DNA from: Bdellovibrio bacteriovorus str. Tiberius
GTDB lineage: Bacteria > Bdellovibrionota > Bdellovibrionia > Bdellovibrionales > Bdellovibrionaceae
Assembly (NCBI RefSeq): GCF_000317895.1
Contig: NC_019567.1
Span: 1,612,001-1,676,000, forward strand
Direction of reading: 5' to 3'
Length of the DNA: 64,000 nt
Every line of letters begins with the position of its first letter. Within the stretch, counting starts at the first letter, position 1. A program made the translations under genes and the position numbers. Below are positions 1 through 8,111 of this stretch, in pieces. The notes under the pieces were generated by a model, which was not told the origin of the DNA, did no database searches, and worked only from the letters and a program-made list of their open reading frames with translations.

Positions 1-835
1 ACGAGTCACTGATGCCAGGTCCGGTCAGATCAGGATTTGCATCCGGCAAAAGCACGATGTGGTTTTTAGCGCCACCCAGGGCCAGCACTCGTTTTCCCAG
101 GGCTGTGCCACGCTGATAAACATGCTGTGCCACTTTTGTAGACCCGACAAAGCCCACCGCCTTGACTTGCGGGTGATCAATGATTGCATCCACCGTGTCT
201 TTGCCGCCGTGAAGCACCTGGAACAAACCATCCGGCAATCCGGCTTCCTGAAGGGCGGCAGCGATTTTCATCGACGTCAGCGGGGTTTTTTCAGAAGGCT
301 TCCAGATATAGGCATTCCCCAAAGTCAGAGCAATAGGGATGGTCCACATCGGAACCATTGCCGGGAAATTGAACGGAGTGATATTGGCGATGACGCCCAA
401 CGGTTCACGACGGAATTCGCAACTGACTCCGCGAGAGACTTCCATCTTTCCACCCAGATCCATGTTTTGCAGGGACAGGGCAAATTCGAGAACCTCGATG
501 CCTTTCATAAGACCGGCTTTGCCTTCAGCGAAGGTTTTTCCGGATTCAGAACTTTTCAGGTGAGCGATTTCATCCAGATCTCGCATCAGAATCTGGCGGA
601 AATTGAACATGATTTTAGTGCGTTCTTTCAACGGTACGTCCGCCCAGGATTTTTGCGCTTCGTGAGCTTCCCTGACGGCCTGATCAATGTCTTTTGCGGT
701 GGAGGCATGAAGGCCGCCGATGATGTGTCCATTATAAGGACTGACGACATCCATCGCAGGGCCGGAACCTTTTAGAAACTTTCCGCTGACAAAGTTTTGG
801 CAGGGGATCGGAGTTGTCGGAATTTTTACGCTCAT
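1..835 (-). CDS. mmsA: Methylmalonate-semialdehyde dehydrogenase (CoA-acylating), N-terminal part
   Basis: The reverse strand reads open from an ATG at 835 to the window edge, giving 278 residues, so the C-terminal part is missing. It belongs to the aldehyde dehydrogenase superfamily. The stretch ITPFNFPAMVPMW near residue 152 carries the conserved Asn (N156), and IWKPSE near 178 carries the NAD-contacting Lys. LGGAKNH near residue 255 is the form typical of methylmalonate-semialdehyde dehydrogenases, where other ALDHs have a catalytic Glu. These enzymes convert methylmalonate semialdehyde (valine catabolism) or malonate semialdehyde to propionyl- or acetyl-CoA using NAD and CoA. The nucleophilic Cys lies beyond the window. 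An AGAGG ribosome site about 8 nt upstream supports the start. Confidence 0.9.
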   Translation of the reverse strand, partial: MSVKIPTTPIPCQNFVSGKFLKGSGPAMDVVSPYNGHIIGGLHASTAKDIDQAVREAHEAQKSWADVPLKERTKIMFNFRQILMRDLDEIAHLKSSESGKTFAEGKAGLMKGIEVLEFALSLQNMDLGGKMEVSRGVSCEFRREPLGVIANITPFNFPAMVPMWTIPIALTLGNAYIWKPSEKTPLTSMKIAAALQEAGLPDGLFQVLHGGKDTVDAIIDHPQVKAVGFVGSTKVAQHVYQRGTALGKRVLALGGAKNHIVLLPDANPDLTGPGISDS

Positions 836-953
836 GAATTTCTACCTCTTTGCAAAAATGAAGCAGAAACTCTAAGTCAAAAGAGATGAATTGAATAATT
901 ACAATGAAGTATTAATCCCCATGGATGTGAAAAAGTGCGGACGAAAATGAACA

Positions 954-2720
954 TTACAATGTGCGATCGATTAGGGGGTTGTTCTTGTCACCAGCGGTGA
1001 GCAGATCCGAAATAGTGTTGATCAGTTCAGAAGTTTGCACCGGCTTTGCGATGTGCACATGGAATCCGGCAGCCAGGGCGCGTTCATGTTCTTCGGGTCG
1101 TGCATGGGCGGTCAGTGCCACGGCCCACAGGTTTTCGGTGTTGGGTAAAGTGCGAATCATTTTAAGCAAACTGTAGCCGTCAATATCCGGCATGCTGATG
1201 TCGCTGAGTAGAATCTGGGGATTGAACACCTGATAGAGATCAAACGCCTTTTGGGCCGAGTCGGCGGTGACGACATTGGCGCCTGATTTTTTCAAAACCA
1301 CGCTTAATAAATTTCGGGTGTCGGCGTCGTCATCAACAATCATGATGCGGACTTCATCCAGAGTTTTTGGATGTTCAGGGTTGGTCTCGACAAAGTTTTC
1401 GTAACCAAAGTGACTGGTTGTGAAACCCTCGTGCAGTTGTGCTGCAAGCACGGGTAAAGACACTGTGAATTTGGCCCCTTGATTAGGACCGGCACTTGTC
1501 GCAGCCACCGTGCCGCCATGGCCTTCGACGATATGACGAACGATCGCCAGCCCCAGCCCCAGGCCGCCATAGCGGCGCGTGGTGGTGGCGTCTTCCTGGC
1601 GGAAGCGTTCAAACACATAGGGAAGAAAATCCGGATCAATCCCTTTGCCGTTGTCAATCACATCAATCTGTACGCGTGATTCCACATTGGAAAGTTTGAC
1701 CGTGATGTTGCCCCCTTTCGGGGTGAATTTGATGGCGTTGGAAAGCAGATTCCATAAAACTTGCTGCAATCTTTCAGGATCTCCACCGACGGCTTTGACG
1801 CGTTCAGTTCCCTCGACGCGGACTTTGATATTTTTGGATTTGGCGGCGATCTGCACACTTTCATAGGCAGCCTCCACCACAGACTCGACATCAATGGGTT
1901 TCACATGCAGCTGCAGTTTGCCGGAAATGATGCGAGAAACATCCAGCAGATCGCTGATGATCTGCACTTGAATCTGGGCGTTGCGGTGAATGGCGTTGAT
2001 AGAGGCTTGCGCTTCTTCAGTGGAAGTGGCGGGATCTTTCAGAATATCACTGTGTCCCAGAATCACATTTAAAGGGGTGCGCAGTTCATGTGAAACCGTG
2101 GCCAGGAATTCGTCTTTGAGCCGATTGGCCGTTTGGGCCTGTTCGTACAGGCGCTGGCGGATGTTGGCGTCCTCTTTCAGTTGTTTGTTTGCCAGGGCCA
2201 GCTCTTGAGTGCGTTCTTGCACTCTTTGTTCCATTTCCTGATATAAGTTGCGGACCTTGGATTCAGTAGCTTTACGTTCCGAGATATCATGCAGGAAAGA
2301 ACCAAACAGGTGTTTTCCTTTATGCTCGAACGGGAAGATGGTCATTTCAACTGGAATCTCGTGGCCTTCACGGTGAAGGGCGGTGATTTCCATGCGTTTG
2401 TTCAGAACGGGGCCTTCGCCTGTGTTCAGATAGTGCGCCAGTCCTTTTTTGTGAGCTTCACGGTATTTGTGGGGGATGACGATTTCAGAAAGCTCTTTTC
2501 CCAGCACCTCGGTGCGCTTCCATCCGAAGGTTCTTTCCGCCTGAAGATTCCAGTCAGTGATCAAACCTTCGCTGTTCATTCCGATAAAGGCATTGTAAGT
2601 CGAATCCAGAATCGTGCGCGTGCGTTGTTCACTGATTTCAAATCGATCCAGCAAAGTCTTTTCGGACTCTGAAAGAAAGTACCGCGCGCCTTTATTCCGA
2701 AACCATTCAAAAAGCGTCAT
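954..2720 (-). CDS. PAS-domain hybrid sensor histidine kinase with C-terminal receiver
   Basis: This 588-residue protein has no membrane segment, so it is probably cytoplasmic. Domains in order: a PAS domain at about 33-145, a coiled-coil linker at about 150-200, HisKA with the phospho-accepting His in SHELRTPLN (H211), HATPase with N-box NLLSNAIKF, DNGKGI and GLGLGLA at about 310-425, and a receiver domain at about 457-580. The receiver has DDD at 463-465, phospho-acceptor D507 and conserved K559. The kinase can therefore pass phosphate to its own receiver and probably on to a phosphotransfer protein, but none is encoded nearby. The signal is unknown. It is transcribed alone, with 118 bp to the next gene downstream. 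Confidence 0.93.
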   Translation of the reverse strand: MTLFEWFRNKGARYFLSESEKTLLDRFEISEQRTRTILDSTYNAFIGMNSEGLITDWNLQAERTFGWKRTEVLGKELSEIVIPHKYREAHKKGLAHYLNTGEGPVLNKRMEITALHREGHEIPVEMTIFPFEHKGKHLFGSFLHDISERKATESKVRNLYQEMEQRVQERTQELALANKQLKEDANIRQRLYEQAQTANRLKDEFLATVSHELRTPLNVILGHSDILKDPATSTEEAQASINAIHRNAQIQVQIISDLLDVSRIISGKLQLHVKPIDVESVVEAAYESVQIAAKSKNIKVRVEGTERVKAVGGDPERLQQVLWNLLSNAIKFTPKGGNITVKLSNVESRVQIDVIDNGKGIDPDFLPYVFERFRQEDATTTRRYGGLGLGLAIVRHIVEGHGGTVAATSAGPNQGAKFTVSLPVLAAQLHEGFTTSHFGYENFVETNPEHPKTLDEVRIMIVDDDADTRNLLSVVLKKSGANVVTADSAQKAFDLYQVFNPQILLSDISMPDIDGYSLLKMIRTLPNTENLWAVALTAHARPEEHERALAAGFHVHIAKPVQTSELINTISDLLTAGDKNNPLIDRTL

Positions 2721-2835
2721 GCGCTTTCAGAATAACTTGATTCGGTTAATCCCACGTTAGTTTGATCAAAAATTGACCAAATATGAATGACTTCACTGTG
2801 GCTTTACATGGTTTTGCCATCAGTCTGTGTTATTT

Positions 2836-3363
2836 CTAAGGAACAAACAGCTTTTCACAGCGGTTGGACCAGGGACGATAGCCACGCCATTTTAGTTCAC
2901 GATAAATGTCGTCAGGGGATATGCCCAGTTCTGTCGGGGCAGTTGAATTCCGATTTTTCCAGATGCTGCCAGAAAATCGCATGGGTGTCGGCGGCAGATT
3001 CAGAATCTGTGCTAACAACTTTGAACAATATGTTTTATCTTTGGCTGCCCAGGAATAGGATGTGTCGTATTTTTGATGGAGATATTGTTTGATGTCTTTT
3101 TCGGTCAAGTCGGGTGCTGCTTCTTGGGTGACTATCAAGGCAGGATCGCCAATGTCACTGAGTAAGTTCACCAGTTGTACACCCCAATAGGGATGTGCAT
3201 GCAGCCACTTGTCTCCGACGGAAATGGCGACATGTAGATAGCGTCCGCCTTTTTCCATCGTGACCAGATTTCCCTGAGCATCGCGGGCTTCGAAGAAAGC
3301 GATCTTCGGGGCACTCAAGGCGGTGGCGCCCCAGAACAGGCCGGTTGTCAGCACCTTAATCAC
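2836..3363 (-). CDS. YiiX/YebB-like permuted papain-fold cysteine hydrolase, exported
   Basis: The 175-residue protein has a short hydrophobic N-terminus (KVLTTGLFWGATALSA) that may be a signal peptide. It then has the arrangement seen in permuted NlpC/P60-like (YiiX) proteins: a His in LHVAISV (H44), further His residues in LHAHP, and a later Cys in TYCSKLL (C113). Members with this fold act on amide or ester bonds in cell wall or lipid substrates. The assignment comes from the motif order only. The gene overlaps the 3' end of bioY by 8 nt, so the two are probably cotranscribed, but a link to biotin is not evident. Possible substrates are peptidoglycan peptides or acylated molecules. Confidence 0.55.
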   Translation of the reverse strand: MIKVLTTGLFWGATALSAPKIAFFEARDAQGNLVTMEKGGRYLHVAISVGDKWLHAHPYWGVQLVNLLSDIGDPALIVTQEAAPDLTEKDIKQYLHQKYDTSYSWAAKDKTYCSKLLAQILNLPPTPMRFSGSIWKNRNSTAPTELGISPDDIYRELKWRGYRPWSNRCEKLFVP

Positions 3364-3934
3364 TTGTACCTCGGCGGGACAAGGCAGAGGCCGTTGCCGC
3401 CGCCAGGGTGTTCTTCAAAAGGTCTCCGGGTAGAAAAGGCAATACGCCAAGTGCCAGGAGCTGGTTGAAGGGAACGAAGAATGACAGACCGAGTGCTCCG
3501 ACAGTAAAAACCAGGAGCGATCCCAGATACGCCGAGGCTAGCGCGCCTTTAAATGTCTTTGTGTAGCCCCGGTCCGCCATGCCACCCACGAACCACGTGG
3601 CCAGAAGCATTCCCAGTAGATACCCAACGGTAGGGCCCATGGTTAAGAAAGCCTTACCTTGGGCAAATACGGGAAGTCCCGCGGCACCTTCAACTAGGTA
3701 AAGAGCCATGCTGGCCGTCGCAAGCTTTCGTCCCCACAGCAGTGACAGCAGTGCAACTCCAAAAGTCTGACCAGTGATCGGCACCGGGGTGAATGGGAGA
3801 TGGATATTTATTTGTGCTATGAGCGCCAGCAGGACAGATCCTGCCACGGTCGAGGTGATTGCTGCGGTTGTTGGGTTTGTAAAGAGCTTTGATGATATCT
3901 GCGGCAACAGGGCCATGCTGTGAAGTTTGGTCAT
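3356..3934 (-). CDS. bioY: BioY family biotin transporter (substrate-binding S component)
   Basis: This 192-residue, very hydrophobic protein has about six membrane segments and the BioY signature PFTPVPITGQTF near residue 47, followed by LATASMALYLVEGAAGLPVF. BioY binds biotin in the inner membrane, either alone or with the energy-coupling proteins BioM and BioN. No bioM, bioN or biotin synthesis gene is present here, so it is solitary or uses shared ECF modules. It is divergent from a MarR-type regulator, with a perfect palindrome between them. An AGGAGA sits about 18 nt before the ATG, rather far, so the exact start is uncertain. Confidence 0.88.
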   Translation of the reverse strand: MTKLHSMALLPQISSKLFTNPTTAAITSTVAGSVLLALIAQINIHLPFTPVPITGQTFGVALLSLLWGRKLATASMALYLVEGAAGLPVFAQGKAFLTMGPTVGYLLGMLLATWFVGGMADRGYTKTFKGALASAYLGSLLVFTVGALGLSFFVPFNQLLALGVLPFLPGDLLKNTLAAATASALSRRGTSD

Positions 3935-3990
3935 GAAACAAAGATGCCACTTTCTCCTGGTGAAAAGAACAGCAAATAAGGTTTCAAGGC

Positions 3991-4027
3991 TATTGTTTCA
4001 TATTGAATAGTTTAATATGAAACAATA
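3991..4027. promoter_or_regulatory. Perfect 14-bp inverted repeat with embedded divergent promoters, bioY/MarR
   Basis: The arms 3991-4004 (TATTGTTTCATATT) and 4014-4027 are exact reverse complements separated by 9 bp. On the plus strand TTGTTT (3993) and TATGAA (4016) are 17 bp apart. By symmetry the same pair with the same spacing exists on the minus strand. The palindrome can therefore supply the -35 and -10 boxes of both divergent genes. A MarR dimer bound here would block both promoters. Binding by the adjacent regulator is inferred. Confidence 0.7.
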
Positions 4028-4037
4028 TATTCGATCC

Positions 4038-4472
4038 ATGAAGATAGAAAAGTTCCTGAATCAGAACCCGAGCTTTCAGATTGTTGTTGCTGGCAATGCC
4101 ATTTTTCAGAAGGTCAGCGAGGGCCTTGCCGGCCATGAGCTTGGAATGATGGACGCCCTGATTCTGGTGGCGATTTTCTTTGAAAACGACAAGGCTGCGC
4201 GCCCAACCCAGCTGAAGGAAGCCTTTGGCATTCCCAAAGCAAATGTCAGCCATAGCATTCGTGCGCTTGAAAAAAAGAAATTGCTGAAAAGGTCCATCCA
4301 CGATTCAGATGCCAGAGGATATGTGCTGGATTTAACCCCGAAGGGGGCACGGACTGCGGTGGAAGTGATTTCTTACTTTGATAAACTGCAAGGGCGGATC
4401 GAAAGAAAGTGCGATGCGAAATCACTGGATTCATTCCATAGAACCCTGGCAGCGCTTGCATCAGTACATTAG
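4038..4472 (+). CDS. MarR-family transcriptional regulator, candidate regulator of bioY
   Basis: The protein has 144 residues from the ATG at 4038. An in-frame ATG at 4017 would add seven residues, but it lies inside the right arm of the palindrome, so 4038 is preferred. No clear ribosome site marks either start. The winged-helix core is visible: RPTQLKEAFGIPKANVSHSI is the HTH, followed by RALEKKKLLKR and a wing, DSDARGYVLDLTPKG, as in MarR proteins. It is probably a dimeric repressor acting on the palindrome between itself and bioY. Biotin or a related molecule as ligand is a guess from position. It ends 13 bp from the end of a convergent gene. Confidence 0.8.
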   Translation: MKIEKFLNQNPSFQIVVAGNAIFQKVSEGLAGHELGMMDALILVAIFFENDKAARPTQLKEAFGIPKANVSHSIRALEKKKLLKRSIHDSDARGYVLDLTPKGARTAVEVISYFDKLQGRIERKCDAKSLDSFHRTLAALASVH

Positions 4473-4485
4473 GGAATTATGGAGA

Positions 4486-5754
4486 TTATTCATCCTTGCC
4501 AAAGTTAAAACCTGACCCAGGTTCCAAAGAGAATATGTTCGAGAATATCCAGATTCTCCCCGCTGCAAAACCATTGTTCACTTCAAACTTTACTGAGGCT
4601 GGCTGTCCTGTCTTAGAATAGGAGATCAGAATTTCCTGGGGAACCAAGGCCGACATGCCATATTCATCTTCGGGTTGTGGGGCCCAATAGGAATACCGGA
4701 CTGAAGATTCGTTGGTAACGATGTTCCTGGTTTTAAATCCCAGGCCGCTTTCCGAGACAGGAAGCTGAAAAATGAACGAAGCCTCACCGTTTCGGATCAC
4801 AACTGACTTTTTGTCGGCGCTTAAATGAAGTGAGCATTTCTGTTCCTTCTCGGATTTGTTTTCCAGATCTTTGTTGACGCAGGTTTCTTTGATATTCTTG
4901 TCTTCGATCCAGAAGATAAGATCTTTCAAATCTTTGGCGCCATTGTCTTCCGCCATGTCCATTCGCAGCGCGGAACCCATGATTCTTTCGTCAAAGCCAA
5001 GACCGATCAGATGTACGAAAATCTCGTCCGAGGTTTTCTTTGACGATGCATCCATTAGAAGGTGAGTCGCTTCTCGGATGACGGGATAGTCGGTGGCAGT
5101 CAGGACCGAGTACAAAGATTTGGGTTTGACGGTGAACGACTCGCGACACAGATCACGGTCAAAGTAGTGATCTTTTATGCGTGAGCAGAAGACTGTTTTA
5201 AAAGCCACGAATTCTTCCGGATTTTTATCCGCAATTTTACGCACTTTGGATAACACGTACAAGTCCATGATGGTCTCATGGAAAATCAGATAGGCTTGGG
5301 TTTCAGGGGACAGGGTGTTGAAGGCGGAAGAGTCGATCCAGACTTCACCTTGAGTTTGAAAGGCATACTGTTCATAGTCCTTGGCTCGGAATTCCATCCC
5401 CATTTTTTCGGCGTCGATGCGATTTAATTTCTGGGGCACAAAAATCCAGGTTTTCTTTTGCAGTACATTCAGCAGAGCCGGATTGAGTGATGTGGTTCTT
5501 TCCAGAACCTTGCTGATTTCTGTTTTCCAGATGTCCAGGGTTTCAAGTTTGGTGATGTACTGTTCGTACATTTTGGAGTTAAATCCGGTGCCGCCTCCGC
5601 CATCGCCGGTGTTTCCGCCGCCGCCACTGGTTTCAGTAGGGCCGGTGCTGGTGTGATCACTGGGTTGACAGGCGACGATAAACGTCATGAAGCCGCACAG
5701 AAGCCAGGACATAAGGCGCAAATAGAATTTGTTTCGTGATGCTTGCACGGTCAT
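4486..5754 (-). CDS. Lipoprotein of unknown function with degenerate metalloprotease-like motif
   Basis: The start is the ATG at 5754, with a GGAG ribosome site about 7 nt upstream, giving 422 residues. Further upstream in-frame ATGs lack such a site. The N-terminus is a lipoprotein signal ending FIVAC, followed by a Ser/Thr/Gly-rich spacer with GGGGNTGDGGGG, so the mature protein is probably lipid-anchored in the envelope. A stretch AYLIFHETIMDL resembles an HExxH helix but lacks the second His, so catalytic activity is doubtful. No family is recognised. It is divergent from the TIGR02147 regulator, and an operator-like repeat lies in the shared upstream region about 120 bp away, so it could be under the same control. 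Confidence 0.75.
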   Translation of the reverse strand: MTVQASRNKFYLRLMSWLLCGFMTFIVACQPSDHTSTGPTETSGGGGNTGDGGGGTGFNSKMYEQYITKLETLDIWKTEISKVLERTTSLNPALLNVLQKKTWIFVPQKLNRIDAEKMGMEFRAKDYEQYAFQTQGEVWIDSSAFNTLSPETQAYLIFHETIMDLYVLSKVRKIADKNPEEFVAFKTVFCSRIKDHYFDRDLCRESFTVKPKSLYSVLTATDYPVIREATHLLMDASSKKTSDEIFVHLIGLGFDERIMGSALRMDMAEDNGAKDLKDLIFWIEDKNIKETCVNKDLENKSEKEQKCSLHLSADKKSVVIRNGEASFIFQLPVSESGLGFKTRNIVTNESSVRYSYWAPQPEDEYGMSALVPQEILISYSKTGQPASVKFEVNNGFAAGRIWIFSNIFSLEPGSGFNFGKDE

Positions 5755-5876
5755 ATTCGACTCCTGCCGGATTGAGGAGCAATCACCGTGCCTCACCAAA
5801 GGTCCCGAAATCTCAAGATGAGACAGGAGCAAGGTCTTGATTTTTGGCTGAAAAGCCGAAAAACAGGTCGGGCTCT

Positions 5877-5893
5877 GTTTACCGTTAGTAAAC
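5877..5893. promoter_or_regulatory. Operator-like inverted repeat upstream of TIGR02147 regulator
   Basis: GTTTAC and GTAAAC arms are separated by 5 bp (CGTTA), followed by TGG, and end 7 bp before the regulator ATG. A second copy with the same arms and spacing occurs at 6709-6723. The common form is TTTACCnnnnGTAAACTG. It lies between the regulator and the divergent lipoprotein gene. Autoregulation is inferred. Confidence 0.65.
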
Positions 5894-5900
5894 TGGCAGC

Positions 5901-6707
5901 ATGCTGGATATTTATAACTACGACGACTACAGGCTTTTCTTTAAAGATGTTCTGCAATCACAGGAGCGCACGGACAAGAAGTACCGCGGAAGACTTGTTG
6001 AAGCCATGCGAATCAGCACCTCGCTGTTTTCGCAGATCCTGAAAGGTGAAAAGAATCTTTCTTCCGAACAGGGGTTGGAAGCTGCGGCGTTCTTTGGTTT
6101 TGGCGACAAAGAAACGGATGTTTTTATGCTGATGATCGAGCTGGGACGGGCAGGCTCGGTCAAGCTTCAGTCGCGTATCAAAGGCAAGATCCAGGTGCTG
6201 CAGGCAGAAGCCAAATCCATCAGTGCCCGGGTTCCCAAAGATGTGGTTCTGAGTGATGTGGACAAGGCCACGTACTATTCTTCGTGGTTATATACCGGAG
6301 TCCGTAATCTGCTGCCGACCCCGGTGGGAAAAGAATTGAAAACCATCGCTGAAAAGCTGGGCGTGCCTTTGGAAAAGGTGGACACGGCCATTCAGTTTTT
6401 GATCGAAGTGGGCCTGTGTGAAAGAAAGAACGGGCAGCTTTTTTATAAGCAGGGTTTTACGCACCTGGATTCCACCCATCCGATGATTCTAAGGCACCAC
6501 CAGAACTGGCGACAGCGAGCCATTTCCAAGATGGATTTTTACAAAGACCCCCATGTTCACTATACAAGCCCCATGTCCTTGTCCGCCGAGGGGGCCCAGA
6601 AGATCCGGGACTATCTGCGTGCAAACATCAAGGAAATCATCAACTTATCGCGCGAGGGAAGTCCTGAAGTCGGCTATTGCCTTAATATAGACTGGTACGA
6701 ATACTGA
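5901..6707 (+). CDS. TIGR02147 family transcriptional regulator
   Basis: The 268-residue protein matches the TIGR02147 (DUF4423) family, known mainly from Fibrobacter and Bdellovibrio. It opens with IYNYDDYRLFFKDVL, then an HTH-like segment RISTSLFSQILKGEKNLSSEQ at about 41-60, and the typical central and C-terminal helical regions ending near residue 268. These proteins are probable DNA-binding regulators whose targets and ligands are largely unknown. It is followed 112 bp downstream by three exported protein genes on the same strand, and the same inverted repeat precedes both it and them. It is therefore probably their regulator. The ATG has no obvious ribosome site. Confidence 0.88.
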   Translation: MLDIYNYDDYRLFFKDVLQSQERTDKKYRGRLVEAMRISTSLFSQILKGEKNLSSEQGLEAAAFFGFGDKETDVFMLMIELGRAGSVKLQSRIKGKIQVLQAEAKSISARVPKDVVLSDVDKATYYSSWLYTGVRNLLPTPVGKELKTIAEKLGVPLEKVDTAIQFLIEVGLCERKNGQLFYKQGFTHLDSTHPMILRHHQNWRQRAISKMDFYKDPHVHYTSPMSLSAEGAQKIRDYLRANIKEIINLSREGSPEVGYCLNIDWYEY

Positions 6708-6708
6708 C

Positions 6709-6723
6709 TTTACCAAAAGTAAA
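6709..6723. promoter_or_regulatory. Second copy of the operator-like repeat, upstream of the Gly-rich cluster
   Basis: TTTAC, a 5-bp spacer (CAAAA) and GTAAA, followed by CTG, copy the element at 5877-5893. It begins directly after the regulator stop codon and lies about 97 bp before the first glycine-rich gene, a suitable place for an operator of that cluster. Confidence 0.65.
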
Positions 6724-6787
6724 CTGAAACCCATCCGTTTTAACCAACCGGACTTCGCGGATTTTTTCTGAATTCTGTAAAAAGCTT

Positions 6788-6811
6788 CTCATGCGAAATG
6801 AATCGTATGAG
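6788..6811 (+). promoter_or_regulatory. Hairpin overlapping the ribosome site of the first Gly-rich gene
   Basis: CTCATGCGA (6788-6796) pairs with TCGTATGAG (6803-6811) with one G-U pair and a 6-nt loop. It ends within the GAGGAG ribosome site just before the ATG at 6820. It could influence translation or be a second protein site. Confidence 0.4.
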
Positions 6812-6819
6812 GAGTTTTT

Positions 6820-8097
6820 ATGAAGTTTTCCAAATTGATCTTCGGGTTGTTGGTTCTGACTCAGGTGCAAGCCTACTCAGCGCCCTTGTGTCTGAATGAC
6901 CGGTACCAATCGAAGTGGACAGCCGAAACCTTGGCTGAACAACTGCCGTTCCTTCAAGAGCGTGCCAAGGCTGCAAAGCCTCTGTGGGCCGGTCTTCAGG
7001 GCGAGGATCTTCTGATTAAGGAAGACACACTTTTGGTGCTGCCTGAAAACCCGTCTCAGTACCTGGCGGAAATCGGCAAACTGACGGTTCGAAATAACGC
7101 CCTGATTTTCTATGCTCAAAATGCGCGTCTTGTTGTGGCCGAGGTGATGAAATCCTCGCGCGTGCAAATGCTGGATGTGGCGGCGCTGAATCTTTCAGCG
7201 GAAATAGATCACGCAAACCGGATTGTTTCCCTCACAGAACTAAAAAACAATCCTGATCAAGTGGAGCCATTTAAAAGATGCACTTTGATGACTTGTGCCG
7301 GTGTTTCTGCCGCCAATGGCAGTCATGGTGGCGCCGGGGGCAATGGCCGGGATGCCGGTGGAAAAATAAAATGGGGAATTCCAAAATCCACGCCCAGCTC
7401 TGATGGTGGCGCAGGGGCATCCGGCGGAGCCGGGGCGAATGGTCGCAACGGTGACAACGGGGCTCCCGGGGTTGCGGGACTGAATGCCCATAAACTTTTC
7501 ATGCAATTTGAAAGTGTGGACCTGTGCAGTGGGGTGGAAATTGTTGCCAGTGGTGGTGTGGGATTAAAGGGACTGAAAGGTCTGAATGCTCAGGACGCCG
7601 GACAAGGTGGCAATGGTGGTAAAGGCGGCCGTGGCGGCGGAGCAAAGTGGGATCGCAAAGCCAGTCGTGGTGGTCACGGTGGCGCGGGCGGTGCCGGAGG
7701 CAACGGTGGTAACGGGGGCTTTGGTGGAGATGGAGGCAAAGGCGGTGACGGCGGTCTGGTGGTTGTCGTGGTGAAGCCGCGCTTTATGGACATGGTGAAA
7801 GTAAACGACAACATCAATGTGCTGGTTGCTGGTGGTAAGGGCGGACCGGGCGGAGCCAAAGGCCTTGCAGGCAAAGGTGGCCGTGGTGGCCTTGCCGGTG
7901 ACGGCGGTGATGGTGGAGACGGTTCGGTCTTCAGTCACGGTGGCAGCTCGGGCCTTGTTGGCAGTGCGGGAATGCAAGGTCAGGATGGCAAAGATGGTCA
8001 AGAGGGCCGTCCCGGTGTTGAAGGCCGCGAGGGGCTTGTTACCAAGGCAGAGATTTATATTTCAAACGATGTCTCGATTGAGAGCTTTCAATTTTAA
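6820..8097 (+). CDS. Exported glycine-rich/collagen-like protein 1
   Basis: The 425-residue protein has a signal peptide (MKFSKLIFGLLVLTQVQAYSA) and a non-repetitive N-terminal domain to about residue 155. A long GGx/GGxGGx-rich region follows at about 160-385. Near the C-terminus is a run of collagen-type G-X-Y triplets (GMQGQDGKDGQEGRPG) and a short tail ending SIESFQF. GGx repeats of this kind can pack as polyglycine-II helix bundles, as in some phage adhesins. That structure is inferred here. It is the first gene of a three-gene cluster, 8 bp before a second Gly-rich gene, with a strong GAGGAG ribosome site. A surface or prey-contact role is possible but not shown. Confidence 0.8.
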   Translation: MKFSKLIFGLLVLTQVQAYSAPLCLNDRYQSKWTAETLAEQLPFLQERAKAAKPLWAGLQGEDLLIKEDTLLVLPENPSQYLAEIGKLTVRNNALIFYAQNARLVVAEVMKSSRVQMLDVAALNLSAEIDHANRIVSLTELKNNPDQVEPFKRCTLMTCAGVSAANGSHGGAGGNGRDAGGKIKWGIPKSTPSSDGGAGASGGAGANGRNGDNGAPGVAGLNAHKLFMQFESVDLCSGVEIVASGGVGLKGLKGLNAQDAGQGGNGGKGGRGGGAKWDRKASRGGHGGAGGAGGNGGNGGFGGDGGKGGDGGLVVVVVKPRFMDMVKVNDNINVLVAGGKGGPGGAKGLAGKGGRGGLAGDGGDGGDGSVFSHGGSSGLVGSAGMQGQDGKDGQEGRPGVEGREGLVTKAEIYISNDVSIESFQF

Positions 8098-8111
8098 CAG
8101 GGAAAATGACT

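Noticed and set aside
59-775. Long plus-strand reading frame at the left edge
   Set aside because: It lies opposite the mmsA gene, which has clear family motifs and a ribosome site.
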